Source: Zychaea mexicana
Lineage: Eukaryota; Mucoromycota; Mucoromycetes; Mucorales; Lichtheimiaceae
NCBI RefSeq assembly: GCF_025766255.1
Contig: NW_026516666.1
Span: 372,001 to 436,000, forward strand
Length of the DNA: 64,000 bases
Direction of reading: 5' to 3'
The notes below the pieces were generated by a model. It had not been told where the DNA came from. It saw only the letters and a list, made by a program, of their open reading frames with translations, and did not search any database. Each line of letters begins with the position of its first letter. Position 1 is the stretch's first letter. A program made the translations under genes and the position numbers. Below are positions 35,321 to 45,964 of the stretch, piece after piece.

Positions 35321-37940
35321 TTACATGACGGTGCAATTGAAGCTGTTATTAGCATTGCTTTTCATTGCTTCAGCACTGTTTATACGGATCGTAATGGATT
35401 TTTCACCACCGTTGGAGCTATCGTAACGGTGATATAGCGATTGCGTTTCTGGATTGTACTCCCAGGTGCCTGCCGAGGCGTCGACTTGTAAATTCGCCTT
35501 GGTCGATCCATAATGATAGTGGGGTATGTAAAGCTCCGTAGTAGTTGTTCTGGCACGATCTTCCTGTTTCTTGAATGGCTTGAACGCAAACACGTATTCA
35601 AGCGTATCTATATTAAATTCTGATTTTTCGGGTGTACCTGCCACCTTAGATGCATAGGGCCGCTATATATGACCGGTATAATTTAGTGCTAGTTCTATGG
35701 ATGATGCCGCGCTTATTCTAGTTTAGACATTTTACTTACAATAGCAGCTTTCAATACGCGACCTCCATCATGCAAACGGCCAATATCATCACACAGGGTA
35801 TTTGGAGACTCATCCGTATCCAGCGATGCTAAATCCTCCTTCTTTTCTTCGCTTGCTATAGCTGCCGCGATCAACTTGGGCGAGAAAATAGAAAAATTTT
35901 CACCATTCCAGTGATCGCCATATTCGTCGTCGTTGCAAATATCGTAGTTCCATAGCCTAAATAAAAAAGAAGTAATTGTAATTACAAAACCGTGTCATCG
36001 TTTTTGCACCCAAAACACATAGTTTAGGTGTAGGATATAGTCCAATGACTTACGTAAAGTTAACAAGATTCACTTCTAAGGCATTAATCATGGCATCCAT
36101 AAAGTGGATATGGTTCGTGTAGTCACCACTCATAAACGCAGCCCGCTGGTTTAGATCCATAGGAATACCCACTTCACCAAGAACACAAGGTTTTTGCCCC
36201 ATATTATTTAAGCCGCTCTTTTTGATATTCTTGATTTGCCCTCGATAGTTCTTTTTGGCACCATTGCGGCCGAAATACGTGGCGCTAATGACATTGACAC
36301 CCTAGATCCATTGTGTCAACTGTCAGAAATTTGATTATTATGCCCTATTCTCGGACTTCATGCTTACATTCTGCAATGCCTGAACATCATGGGTAATACG
36401 GCCATCAAATTTCTTGTAAAAGACACAATTCAAATCATACCAATGTGGAGCAAATACCATATTGTGATGATGATCCGTATCCGAATACACAGGCGATGCC
36501 TCATTCGCCAATGGTTCCACAAAACAAAACCAGTCAGGATTGACTTTTTGAATCGCCTGCGCGTACTTGTTGACAAACGGCACGTAGAAATCTCGGTAAA
36601 AATCAACCTTGTTTCCAGTTTTTGGGTCCTTGGAAAAATATGAGGAGTTTTTCAGAATTGGTTTGCCCTTATTATTTATGTCCCACACGCCATGCTGACG
36701 CCATATGCATGATGTTCCTGACAACCAGGCACTCCGCTTGTTCTCATTTATCACGCGCATATGTGACTTTTTGGTAGGGAATGGCCATGACTTGATATAT
36801 ACACCGACTTTTTGTGGAACGCCCTCACCTAGGGCAAAGCATTGTAGAGGCGTTGGCGAGTCGCCAAAGATCAAGTTGACTATGGGATCGAATGCTTTGA
36901 GTGTATCCAGACCAATATAGCCTGGATGCGGCTCGTTCATGAATTCGAATCCAATCACCGCTTCAAGATCCACAAGACGTGAGGCCAAATGTTGGAAAGC
37001 GTTTATAAAGGAGTTGGTCAGAAATTGCTGAATCGATTCGCCTTGGTATGTGTGTTTGGGAGCAAAGGTATCACCGGCAAAGAACAGGGTAAACATAGTA
37101 CAGCTTGCAAGCTTGGTATAATTGGTTGGCCAGACCTTTATGCAGTTGTTATTGTCTTGTTGTTAGCCGTATCATCATTATTCTCTATTGATCTCTCTAC
37201 ATACCATGGGTAGTGGATCGCCAGGAACAGCATTCGTATTGTGAACATAAGCCGCACCGGTTTCTTTGAATGCACGTATATCCATCCCTGCTATTTCAAA
37301 TGTCCATCCTGGCGCACCGGATCCACCAGAAAATCGTGACCACTATGTAAGTAAATACAAGTCAACAGATCAGTAATTTGGATAAATCACTTCTCTTTCT
37401 CCTTTTCCTTTTCCTTTGTCCTTTCTGCTAAGCGCAGCAAACAACAAACAATTACGTGCATATTTCTTATATTTTGCTTACCGTATCCTGATGCGGATCA
37501 ATGAAGCATTTGATACCATATGCAGGCATCATCCCGATCAGTTCTCGCAGGTAGTCGATATATTCTTCATCGTATTCGCCAGGATTAGCGTGCTCAATAC
37601 TTTCCCAAGGGATCAACAATCGAACCAGGGTCAGGCCCCAGGCACGCAGGCGCGCAAAATGCATAGGCGCGTCGTTTAGTGGAAACGGTCGTCCGACAAA
37701 GCTGACACCACGATGATCCCAAAACAACTTTTCATCGTACAAATGGGTTGACCCAGGATAAGGCCGCGTAGGCAACTTTGATGATCCGCATAAATTCACG
37801 CCGCGCATCAAGAGTGTTCGACCATGCTCATCTGTGAACCATTGAGCATCGTGTGTAATGTTACTTGTCCATTCATGTGCTGCTGCTGCCGCTTCAGTTG
37901 AACGCACTTTGGGATCTTCTTCCAAGTGGGTGGTGACCAT
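35321..37940 (-). CDS. GH5 beta-glucosidase, EGCrP/Sgl1-like (glucocerebrosidase or steryl-glucosidase)
   Basis: Six exons (37940-37482, 37342-37205, 37135-36368, 36301-36054, about 35957-35741, 35662-35321) give 723 residues. Family GH5 features are the start of the barrel (LLMRGVNLCGSSKLP), DPHQDTWSRFSGGSGAP, the acid/base Glu in FEFMNEPHPGY, and the nucleophile Glu in VLGEVGIPMDL. The region around SGGSGAP, FFAGDTFAP and LWNYDICNDD is typical of the fungal subfamily containing Cryptococcus EGCrP1/EGCrP2 (Sgl1) and yeast Egh1. Those enzymes hydrolyse glucosylceramide or ergosteryl-beta-glucoside in the cytosol or vacuole. No signal peptide is visible. The ATG giving MVTTHLEEDP was chosen because upstream codons are low-complexity. 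Which lipid is the substrate cannot be decided. Confidence 0.9.
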
Positions 37941-39050
37941 GGAGACGTGTTTGTTTTGAATTAAAGTATAGTGGAGGAAGGTGGAGAAGGGAAGGCTGCG
38001 TTTATAGTCTTTACGGAGCTTTTGGGAGGAGGAGGAGGAGGAGGAGAGGGTTTTATATAGTACTAGAAAGTTTGATAGATATGTGCCGAAAAAATTGGTA
38101 CCTGTCCCTGAATAATCCTGAACTAGACCAATTGCTATGGTCACACGCGAGCTATTTATCGCCTGAAAAACGTACTACGCATTTGCATTCCAGTTGGGCG
38201 TTCCTAAATAACGGCTTACTCTAATCATGATGTATCCATATAGCCCTCTCTTAAAATATAGCCATGAAGAACTAACAAACAGTTGAATGCTTTCCTTCAT
38301 CAATGCGCTGGTGTGTACTCATGGATATAACGCTTGTATATCTCGAGAATTGATTTACTTAGTAACAGTAGTCATCGACATATATCTCTACTTGCTAACG
38401 ATGAATGTAACTTATGCCAAGATGTAGAGTATGGGTAATCAAGGGTCGATGAGTAGCATATGTATGGTGCTGCAATGATTCCTGGAAGAAAAAAAAGTTG
38501 CTGTCATATCACGTTACAGGTTATGCAGGTTGCTTCGACAGAGCAATGTGAGAATAATACAAGATTGTATAGTTGAAGGCAAACGTATATATGTCGCAAT
38601 GAAATACAAGGTATGATCTGCTCACTATGTCAGCTATCATAGCCGTTTTAGCAGCTGATGCAAGTTCCCTTGCCCTGCGCATGTTTATTACTACAAATGC
38701 GATTTCATGCGAAAGACGGAAGAAAGTCATGTATAGCAGCAAAATAGAAGGATCACGTTCTTTACAAGGAACCAAGGTGACCGACTTATCAAATAGATTT
38801 TACATGCAATGAAAAAGGCAACTATCTAACTTTGCATTTCAACAGAGACGTCCATTAAGTGTATATAGATAATCAGCTGATAGTATATCGTTACTGTGAG
38901 TCACTTCTTGCGATTTGTTGCTCAATACTACCCACAGCGACAGCCGAAGGTACATATCATAGCGTCAAAAGATATGTCCATCCTAATTGCGACTGTATAT
39001 TGGAGTTTGACAATAACGTCATAATTAGAAAGTTACTTCCTGTTGTAGCA
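37941..39050. other. Intergenic between the GH5 gene and the DIRS element
   Basis: Contains the GH5 promoter, with a GGA-repeat patch near 38027-38046. Two short frames (near 38521-38812) overlap each other on opposite strands and look random. No gene is supported. Confidence 0.5.
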
Positions 39051-39099
39051 ATTGGTTGTCGTTCCTAACCCAATCGTGGTTGCCTCCATTCCGTCCTCA

Positions 39100-39198
39100 G
39101 ATGTGGTTGGTTAACGCTCTTCTAGCCGCGCTTTTATTCTCAGATAAACAATAAAAGAAAATTCATTCTACAATCTAGTACTTTAGTTCTTTCTAAGC
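39100..39198 (+). repeat. DIRS left inverted terminal repeat
   Basis: 99 bp identical to the reverse complement of 43079-43177; it begins GATGTGGTTGGTTAACGCTC. Confidence 0.95.
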
Positions 39199-39214
39199 CG
39201 CGCATTCGTGGTAA

Positions 39215-40033
39215 ATGAGTTCAAATGAAGAAACCTACGCACAAAGACTCCAAGTACTTGAAGAATTGGAGCAACGCCTTCGCACAAAACTCGAGGAACG
39301 CGACCGAGGAGACAGACCAGAGTTGCCCATCGACATTAGAAGTGAACTCGACGACTCGACCCAACTTGACTTGGACGACAATTTCAAGATTTTCAAGAGA
39401 GACCTCATTAAGTATGACGGCGATAAATGGACCCGATCAGGTGCTGTCAACAAAGTATTTGTCCACGAACTCAAAAAAGCGACGTTGGACGCCAATCAAA
39501 CAATCAATGGCAAGTACAAGGACGCAGACCGGATGCGAAACGCGGCTCGAGCTGCAACAGAGATCTTTGACAACTTGCAACAACTTATCGAGCGAGGTGG
39601 TAGCGACAACGATGAACAAGACCTTAGGCAGATCATGGAAAAAGCTAGACGACTTGCAGTTTATGGTTTCGCGACAGGAAAACAGCAAGAGCGAGAGGCA
39701 AGAACAGCAGTTTCAAAAGCCCTCAAGTTACCAGCAAGTGTCCGGTATATGGAGGAAGACGACGAAGCAGGCAAAGACCTGGCGTTCAGTCAAGACATGG
39801 TGCAAAAAATTGAACAAGCCAGATACGATCAACAAATTATCAGAGCAGCCATCAACAGAAACCGCAATGGATATAACGGATATAACAATGGTGGAGGCCG
39901 AGGCCGGGGCCGCGGATTCAGCAACTTCGGCAGGGGTGGCTACAAGTCCAGCTCTTTTTTTGGCAGACCGAAACCCAACAACAACTACAGCCAAAACAAC
40001 ACCAATCAGACCAATCCCGATCCCAGACAGTAG
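39215..40033 (+). CDS. DIRS gag-like protein
   Basis: 272 residues starting MSSNEETYAQRLQVLEELEQ, 16 bp inside the left inverted repeat. The N-terminal half is a charged coiled-coil-like region. The C-terminus is Gly/Arg/Asn-rich (NNGGGRGRGRG, FSNFGRGGYKSS), suiting nucleic-acid binding. Position and character fit the structural ORF1 of DIRS elements; no zinc knuckle is present. The stop codon TAG (40031-40033) shares its last base with the first codon of the next frame, so the RT needs -1 frameshifting or re-initiation. Confidence 0.8.
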   Translation: MSSNEETYAQRLQVLEELEQRLRTKLEERDRGDRPELPIDIRSELDDSTQLDLDDNFKIFKRDLIKYDGDKWTRSGAVNKVFVHELKKATLDANQTINGKYKDADRMRNAARAATEIFDNLQQLIERGGSDNDEQDLRQIMEKARRLAVYGFATGKQQEREARTAVSKALKLPASVRYMEEDDEAGKDLAFSQDMVQKIEQARYDQQIIRAAINRNRNGYNGYNNGGGRGRGRGFSNFGRGGYKSSSFFGRPKPNNNYSQNNTNQTNPDPRQ

Positions 40034-41952
40034 TGCCGCCGTTGACGGAACAACACTACACAATTCCCCCCGATGGTATTCCACCGGGGGCGCGCCTATT
40101 ATATTTTGCCGATCAATGGAAGAAGATAACGAACCATCCATGGCCTTTGTCTATCGTCCAAGAGGGCTACAAAATTCAATTTCAAACGCAACCACAACCA
40201 TGGTTTTCCAAGAGGGTGACACAGGATGCGGCAGCACAGACCAGGATCGACCAGGCCGTGGCACAGTTTCAAGTAGCACAAGTGATAGAGAGATCACCTA
40301 CCCAAGACCGCCGGTTTTTGTCGACATTGTTTACCATCCAAGAACCTACGAAGATTCGACCGATTATTGATGGCCGCAAGATAAACCGATTCATCCAGTA
40401 TCAGAAATTTCGGATGGAAGGTTTGCCAGCCCTACGGGATTTGATCGAAGCCAAGGATTTTATCTGCAAAATCGATATGAGAGATGCGTACACGGTGGTT
40501 CCGATCCACCCCGATTCGCGAGACTTTTTGACATTCGAGACCAAAGATGGTGTAGTGATGCGGTACAGGTCGCTCCCCTTTGGGGCAAGCATGGCGCCAC
40601 GAGTGTGGTCGAAACTACTTCGATATGCCCTAGAACCACTCAGACGCCAGGGGATGCGCTTTTGCTACTACATCGACGACGTGTGTCTATTGAATCAATC
40701 GGCAACCAGCTTGAAACAAGATTGCGAGAAAATGATCAACCATCTCACGTCCTTGGGTTTCATCATCAACCACAAGAAGAGCGACCTCAAACCGAAACAA
40801 GTACAAGAATTCTTGGGTTTTCAATTCAACACGATCACGGGACTTATCCAAGTGCCAACACACAAACTGAACAAGCTGGTGCGACGCATCAAGCAAGCCA
40901 AAAACCAAGTGTTCTCGTGCCGATGGATCGCCGGATTACTTGGCAAGATGACAGCGATGATTCCAGCAATTGGCGATGCCCTACTCCATATACGACACAT
41001 ACAGCGTGCATTGACCACAACATTGCAACAGACACGACAAGGGTGGGAGGCTCCATGCCAATTAACCACACTGGCAATACAGGATTTGAATTGGTGGCTC
41101 ACCCTCGCAGAGAGCCGGAATGGCTTACCTATCCATCGACCACCACCAGAATTACCGGCAGTAACCATCCATACAGATGCGGCGGCGTCTGGGTGGGGAA
41201 TAGCATCCGAACTAGGCGAATTCGCAGGATATTGGCGCACCGACGAAGAATCCGAATCGATAAATGTTCGAGAACTAGCAACGATCAAGATAGCGTTGGA
41301 GATCCATGCAAAACGGTTTGCAAACTCAACAATACACATCTACACCGACAACATAACAGCGCTAAAATATGCAAGCAAGGCAGGCGGTACGGCATCCATA
41401 TCACTGCAGCAACTCGCCTTAGACATTCAAGATATATGTCTCGATTACAACCTCACAGTCAGATTCTCTCATATTGCGGGCGTGAAGAACGTGGCGGCGG
41501 ATCGGCTCAGACAGCGCAAACCAATTTACGAATGGACGTTGCCGTACAACAAATTCTACAAGATTCTACAGCAATGGGGACCGCTAACGATCGACGCTTT
41601 TGCAGGGAGGCACAACAATCGACTTCCGACGTATTGGGCGAGACAACCGGATGGCAATCAAGCAGCAGTAGACGCTTTCCAACAACCATGGCCGAAACGC
41701 GGATTGTACCTTCATCCACCATGGCAACTGATTCCGAAAGTCATCCGCAAATTCAATCAAGATCGAGTGCAACAAGCCGTGTTGGTCACTCCGATGTGGC
41801 CAACCCAGTTTTGGTGGCCGATGATTTTGAACCAAGTACGGGACCCACCATTAATAATGCCGATCAACCAACGAATCAACCTAGTCGCATGGCGATTATT
41901 GAACGCACATGGCACAAAGAAGGCTATAGCAAGGAAACGAAAAAATTTTTAA
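40033..41952 (+). CDS. DIRS reverse transcriptase-RNase H
   Basis: About 639 residues in one frame. Reverse transcriptase motifs include FICKIDMRDAYTVVPIHP, SLPFGASMAPRVWSKLL and the catalytic box CYYIDDVCLLN, followed by FLGFQFN. RNase H follows with the first catalytic Asp in VTIHTDAAASGWGI and later IHIYTDNITALKYASK and GVKNVAADRLRQ. The C-terminal part (TIDAFAGRHNNRLPTYWA) matches the methyltransferase-like or DUF region seen in DIRS pol proteins. No in-frame ATG opens the frame; it begins directly at the gag stop. The 3' end overlaps the recombinase by 64 nt. Confidence 0.93.
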   Translation: MPPLTEQHYTIPPDGIPPGARLLYFADQWKKITNHPWPLSIVQEGYKIQFQTQPQPWFSKRVTQDAAAQTRIDQAVAQFQVAQVIERSPTQDRRFLSTLFTIQEPTKIRPIIDGRKINRFIQYQKFRMEGLPALRDLIEAKDFICKIDMRDAYTVVPIHPDSRDFLTFETKDGVVMRYRSLPFGASMAPRVWSKLLRYALEPLRRQGMRFCYYIDDVCLLNQSATSLKQDCEKMINHLTSLGFIINHKKSDLKPKQVQEFLGFQFNTITGLIQVPTHKLNKLVRRIKQAKNQVFSCRWIAGLLGKMTAMIPAIGDALLHIRHIQRALTTTLQQTRQGWEAPCQLTTLAIQDLNWWLTLAESRNGLPIHRPPPELPAVTIHTDAAASGWGIASELGEFAGYWRTDEESESINVRELATIKIALEIHAKRFANSTIHIYTDNITALKYASKAGGTASISLQQLALDIQDICLDYNLTVRFSHIAGVKNVAADRLRQRKPIYEWTLPYNKFYKILQQWGPLTIDAFAGRHNNRLPTYWARQPDGNQAAVDAFQQPWPKRGLYLHPPWQLIPKVIRKFNQDRVQQAVLVTPMWPTQFWWPMILNQVRDPPLIMPINQRINLVAWRLLNAHGTKKAIARKRKNF

Positions 41953-43043
41953 CAAAAGCCACCCGTTCATCAACAAGAAGGAAATACAATCATTATTGGA
42001 TTCGTTATGCCAAATGGTGTCGTGATCAGGTTCCTATTCAAGACCCGGAACAATATAATCCCAAGATGCTGGTAGAGTTCCTGGAAGCCAACGTAGACTT
42101 AGGATATGATTCCCTCAATGGAATGCGATCATCGATTGCGTCAGTGTTTGGCGTCACACATCCATGGCGACAGCCCATTGCTGAGCACCCAGACGTCAAA
42201 CGGTTCTTTGCTGCTAAAAGACGCACAACATTCAAGATGCCTAATATTAGTCAAGAAATTTGGGATACGGACAAGGTGATAACCTTACTGAAGGAATGGG
42301 GCCCAACGGAGCAACTGCCGATGGACAAACTCCAAAAGAAAACCATCATGTTACTGTGTTTGGCAACCATGTGGCGCACAAGATCGGACATTGGACGCTT
42401 GCAACTACGAGACGTGCATATACAATATGACAACGGAGAATGTATTGGCATGACCCTCATTGCTCGAGAACCAAAAGAGAGCCAAGTCAAAGATTCAAAA
42501 ATTGGTGTCATTGCAGACCAATCCATATGCCCTGTCCGCACCTTACACACTTGGATGAAGAAATCACAACCGTTGCGCTGCAATTTACCTACAGATCAAA
42601 CACTCTTTTTAGCCAACATTTACAAGACTCCAAGAGTAGCAAGTCCTGTAACCGTTGCGAACTGGGTTACTAAGGTCATGGCCGAGGCAGGCATTGATAC
42701 TACCATTTTTAAGGCACATTCCACGCGTTCGGCGGCGAGTACAAAGGCTGCTGAAAAAGGCATAGACGTTGATATGATCAAGGAACATGGCCATTGGAGC
42801 AAGAAGAGCGAGACGTTTGAACATTATTATTATCGCCCTCGCGACCAACATGCACGTGGCAGACAAGTAGTTACGACAATTTTTTCGTCCACGGAGAACA
42901 CACCAACCACATCTGAGGACGGAATGGAGGCAACCACGATTGGGTTAGGAACGACAACCAATAGGCTAGTTGCCGGAATGGAGTCCGATGATGTGGTGGG
43001 GACCCGCCCTTGGTATCAACGCTTGATTTGGCCCTTCCCATAA
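41889..43043 (+). CDS. DIRS tyrosine recombinase
   Basis: 384 residues starting MAIIERTWHKEGYSKETKKF; the ATG is chosen because it gives a short overlap with the RT frame and starts just before the core-binding domain. The lambda-integrase fold catalytic set is visible: Arg in ATMWRTRSDIGRLQL, His-x-x-Arg in KAHSTRSAAS, His/Trp in EHGHWSKKSE, and the nucleophile Tyr in TFEHYYY. This enzyme integrates the circular DNA copy. The 3' end of the gene overlaps the internal complementary region. The same frame is also open upstream to 40605, beneath the RT. Confidence 0.9.
   Translation: MAIIERTWHKEGYSKETKKFLTKATRSSTRRKYNHYWIRYAKWCRDQVPIQDPEQYNPKMLVEFLEANVDLGYDSLNGMRSSIASVFGVTHPWRQPIAEHPDVKRFFAAKRRTTFKMPNISQEIWDTDKVITLLKEWGPTEQLPMDKLQKKTIMLLCLATMWRTRSDIGRLQLRDVHIQYDNGECIGMTLIAREPKESQVKDSKIGVIADQSICPVRTLHTWMKKSQPLRCNLPTDQTLFLANIYKTPRVASPVTVANWVTKVMAEAGIDTTIFKAHSTRSAASTKAAEKGIDVDMIKEHGHWSKKSETFEHYYYRPRDQHARGRQVVTTIFSSTENTPTTSEDGMEATTIGLGTTTNRLVAGMESDDVVGTRPWYQRLIWPFP
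42902..42997. repeat. DIRS internal complementary region
   Basis: The two arms are complementary to the two ends of the element and overlap at AAT (42960-42962). It lies within the recombinase 3' coding end. Confidence 0.95.
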
Positions 43044-43078
43044 TATCATATACTTAGACAAAAAAATTGTAATACATA

Positions 43079-43177
43079 GCTTAGAAAGAACTAAAGTACT
43101 AGATTGTAGAATGAATTTTCTTTTATTGTTTATCTGAGAATAAAAGCGCGGCTAGAAGAGCGTTAACCAACCACATC
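43079..43177 (-). repeat. DIRS right inverted terminal repeat
   Basis: 99-bp perfect inverted copy of 39100-39198. Confidence 0.95.
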
Positions 43178-43284
43178 ATCGGACTCCATTCCGGCAACTA
43201 GCCTATTCAAGCACCTCGGAGGTTGTGGCAAAAATTGGACAAAGGCGTCTCCAAATTTTCCTTCTCTCTCTTGTGAATTTTCTC

Positions 43285-44347
43285 ATGGGTGATCGTAAAG
43301 GTGCCAATGCCTTGTATTGAGGCTATCCCACACTCATAATTCTGCTTACGAAGCTTATGTACTAAATTAGTGCGTGTGTATACCTTGTTTCCTATAGAAC
43401 ATTCTTCACGCAGCGATCGCCATAAGAGAAGTCGTAGTCGATCGCCGCGTCCTCGATCGGAAAGCACCCGTTCAACGTCGCATCGACGGCACGAAAGCCC
43501 TGACAGCAAGGACAGACATAGTAAGAGAAGAAAAAGTGGTATGTTACCCCAAGCGTTATGCTGTCAAAAAAGCAAATGGCATCTCCTTATACGTTGTCTT
43601 TTTTTTTCTTTTTTATTGGCCTTTATCATTTTCCATTGTCATGGGGGTAAACCAAACCCACCTCGACCAACCAACCACTACACAACAACGCCATGGAACG
43701 TGGGGTATGGGTTGTGTGGGGATCTGAATGTGTAGATCGGCGCTCGAGATCACCATCACATCGTCGTTATCATAGCAACCGCCACCGATCTCCTTCACCA
43801 TCTTCAGAATCTTCTTCAGAAGACGAAAGCAGTTCAGCTTCAGAGTCAGAAGGTATTTTATTCTTGTATTTGTATGTGTATGGTATGCTAGATCACATGG
43901 AAGAGTTATTAATTCCATTCGCTTTCTTTTTGCCTCTTATAGATGAAAAGCGACGACGACGAAAGTCCAAGAAACAGCATCGAAGCAAAAAGCATAAGAA
44001 AAGCGTAAGTTTGATCGAAAATGATATATGCTAAAGAGTGTGTGGCGGTGTAGGCTAACAATGAGAGGTTTAATGCTATACTTAAAGAAAAAACATCGAA
44101 AGAGTCGGAGGAGTAGCGATGATGTTGGAAGCAGTGATGAGGACGCTAAAAGAAGAAGCGCAATCACTGGTAAAAAGGTAATAAATGATTTGTAAATAGA
44201 GGATGAGAAGAAGAATGAAGCATAGAAAAGGGTGGTTAAACAGGAATTGTATCATAGATCAAGCTTAAGGTCCACAAGTCTTCAGATGACAAAGTGCGTG
44301 ACGAAAACCGCTCAAACTTGTTGCACTTTCTGAACTCTGCGTTCTAA
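43285..44347 (+). CDS. RS-rich nuclear protein with conserved C-terminal motif
   Basis: Exons 43285-43300, 43398-43538, 43736-43852, 43943-44004, 44088-44177 and 44258-44347 join in phase to 171 residues. The N-terminal 60% is Arg/Ser-rich (HKRSRSRSPRPRSES, RRSRSPSHRRYHS), followed by an acidic-Ser patch, Lys-rich stretches (KKQHRSKKHKKS), and a C-terminus SAITGKKIKLKVHKSSDD, DENRSNLLHFLNSAF. That last block resembles the ITGKKI...FLNS motif of small eukaryotic RS-type proteins thought to act in splicing or nuclear phosphorylation; I cannot name the family with certainty. The first exon is short and its GTGCCA donor is weak, so the start is less sure than the rest. The DIRS element ends 77 bp before the start codon. 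Confidence 0.7.
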
Positions 44348-44640
44348 AGCGCACAAAATATATCGCATTATCTTCCAATGTACTGGGGTCTTTTCTAATG
44401 AGTGCATATTGCTGCTTGGATGCTTTTATAAACTGTAGCAATAGTGTCAGATTGCCGCGCAAACTAGAAGAAGTTTGAGCATCATTACGCCCTGCGCATA
44501 AGTTTCGTTCTGATACTCGATCCTGTGAAACCTGGTAACTAGCGGGTCAAAATCCTTACTGTCGATCCACTCCTTTTCTTTTCTTTGTTTGCATATTTCA
44601 CGTAGAAAAGAGGGGGCGAACAAAAAAAAGAAGAAGCACC

Positions 44641-45865
44641 ATGCCAAATTATCTGTTTGCTCTTGGGTTATCTATACTTTTAGTGATTCACTCTCGACGT
44701 AAAAAGTCATTGTCGCCTAATGGCGCTGCTGGTGCGTTCATTCTTGGGATGGCCACTTTTACGTCAACGTATGCGTACTTTACAGTCGTGCTTTTGACAT
44801 TTTTCCTCGCGAGTTCAAAGTTGACGAAGGTAATTAGCACTACACTTGCTGTAATTCGCTCGGCAAAAATCAGTGTTTGCACCAACAATTCTGTTAAAAA
44901 AATTGCCATCATGTCTCTCTCTAACTTTTCGTGTCTAGTTTAAAGCAGAACGGAAGCGATTGTTGGAGGCAGACTATGACCATTCAAGCGAACGAACGCT
45001 GATTCAGGTCGCATGCAACGGATTGACTGGTGGTATTATTGCCGCGCTATTTCAAGTTCTGTATGAAGGCAACTTGTCGTGTTTCGATCAAGACCGAAAT
45101 AGTTTGATACTGTTTTGGGCATACATGGGGTAAGCTTTAGATATTGCATGAGCAAGAGTAAGGATGTGCTGACCTAATATTATTTGATGAAAATAAGTCA
45201 TTACGGCTGTTGTGCAGGCGATACGGTACGTAACAATATAAGAGAAGATCCGCGGTGGTGATCCTGGTGACTCACTGAATATTGCGTATATAGTGGGCAA
45301 GTGAATTGGGTATCCTGAATCGATCCTGGCCTATCTCAATTATCCGGTTCAAAAAAGTGCCTCCAGGAACAAACGGCGGCGTGTCGCCATTGGGCCTGGC
45401 CGCATCTATTGCTGGGGGCGCGGCTGTTGGATTGGCCGGTGCCATCACATTGTGGATTCAGCAACCGTGTCATGGCACTCCATGGGATATTGTGCTTTTG
45501 GGTGCTTTGGCTGGTCTCGGCGGTTCTTTGGTTCGTATATTGAGTAACGTCATCGTGTAAGATGTTGAATCGGCATAAACTGACTTTCGAAACACAGATC
45601 GATTCCATTCTCGGCGCAACTGTTCAACGAACCTTATACTCTGAGAAGCAAAAAATGGTCGTAGAAGATGAAAAGGATGCCTCAGTGATTAGCGGCTTGA
45701 ACATTTTGGATAACCACCAGGTAAGTAACATGTCTACTGCTGTACAAGCATTAATCTATCTTTACGCAAATTGACAAACTTTACTGCCCCATCATATAGG
45801 TGAACTTTGTCTCCTCGGTTCTTACATCTGCAATTTGTGGTGCAGCAGCATATTACATGCACTAG
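44641..45865 (+). CDS. TMEM19/DUF92 family membrane protein
   Basis: Six exons (44641-44829, 44939-45129, 45198-45225, 45294-45530, 45598-45720, 45800-45865) give 277 residues. Hydrophobic segments are spread along the chain (YLFALGLSILLVIHS, STYAYFTVVLLTFFLASSKL, IIAALFQVLYEG, GLAASIAGGAAVGLAGA, SSVLTSAICGAAAYY). Family motifs visible are NGAAGAFILGMATF, GDTWASELGI and GGVSPLGL, followed by GTPWDIVLLGALAGLGGSLI. The family is polytopic and widespread; in chloroplasts a relative acts in phytyl/prenyl phosphate metabolism, but the fungal role is unknown. It lies in tandem behind the RS-rich gene, 293 bp apart. Confidence 0.88.
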
Positions 45866-45964
45866 ATACCTCTTCCACCTTCATGTAATATCTGTTGTTT
45901 TTGCCCCCTCGTGATGTTTTTTTAATTGATATATATAAAGTTGCTTTGTATATCAACATGAATA

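Larger units (their letters stand above)
39051..43207 (+). mobile_element. Complete DIRS-type retrotransposon (4157 bp)
   Basis: The element shows all DIRS hallmarks. Perfect 99-bp inverted repeats lie at 39100-39198 and 43079-43177. Unique end extensions lie outside them (39051-39099 and 43178-43207). An internal complementary region lies at 42902-42997: its left arm (42902-42962) is the reverse complement of 39051-39111, and its right arm (42960-42997) is the reverse complement of 43170-43207. The two arms overlap by the trinucleotide AAT, the complement of the ATT found at both extreme ends, as required by the circular-intermediate model of DIRS replication. It carries gag, RT-RNase H and tyrosine-recombinase frames, all uninterrupted, so the copy may be autonomous and young. 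No longer target duplication is seen, as expected. Confidence 0.95.

Noticed and set aside
38521..38812. Overlapping frames of 61-84 codons on both strands
   Set aside because: No domain, no splice context, opposite-strand overlap; likely random.
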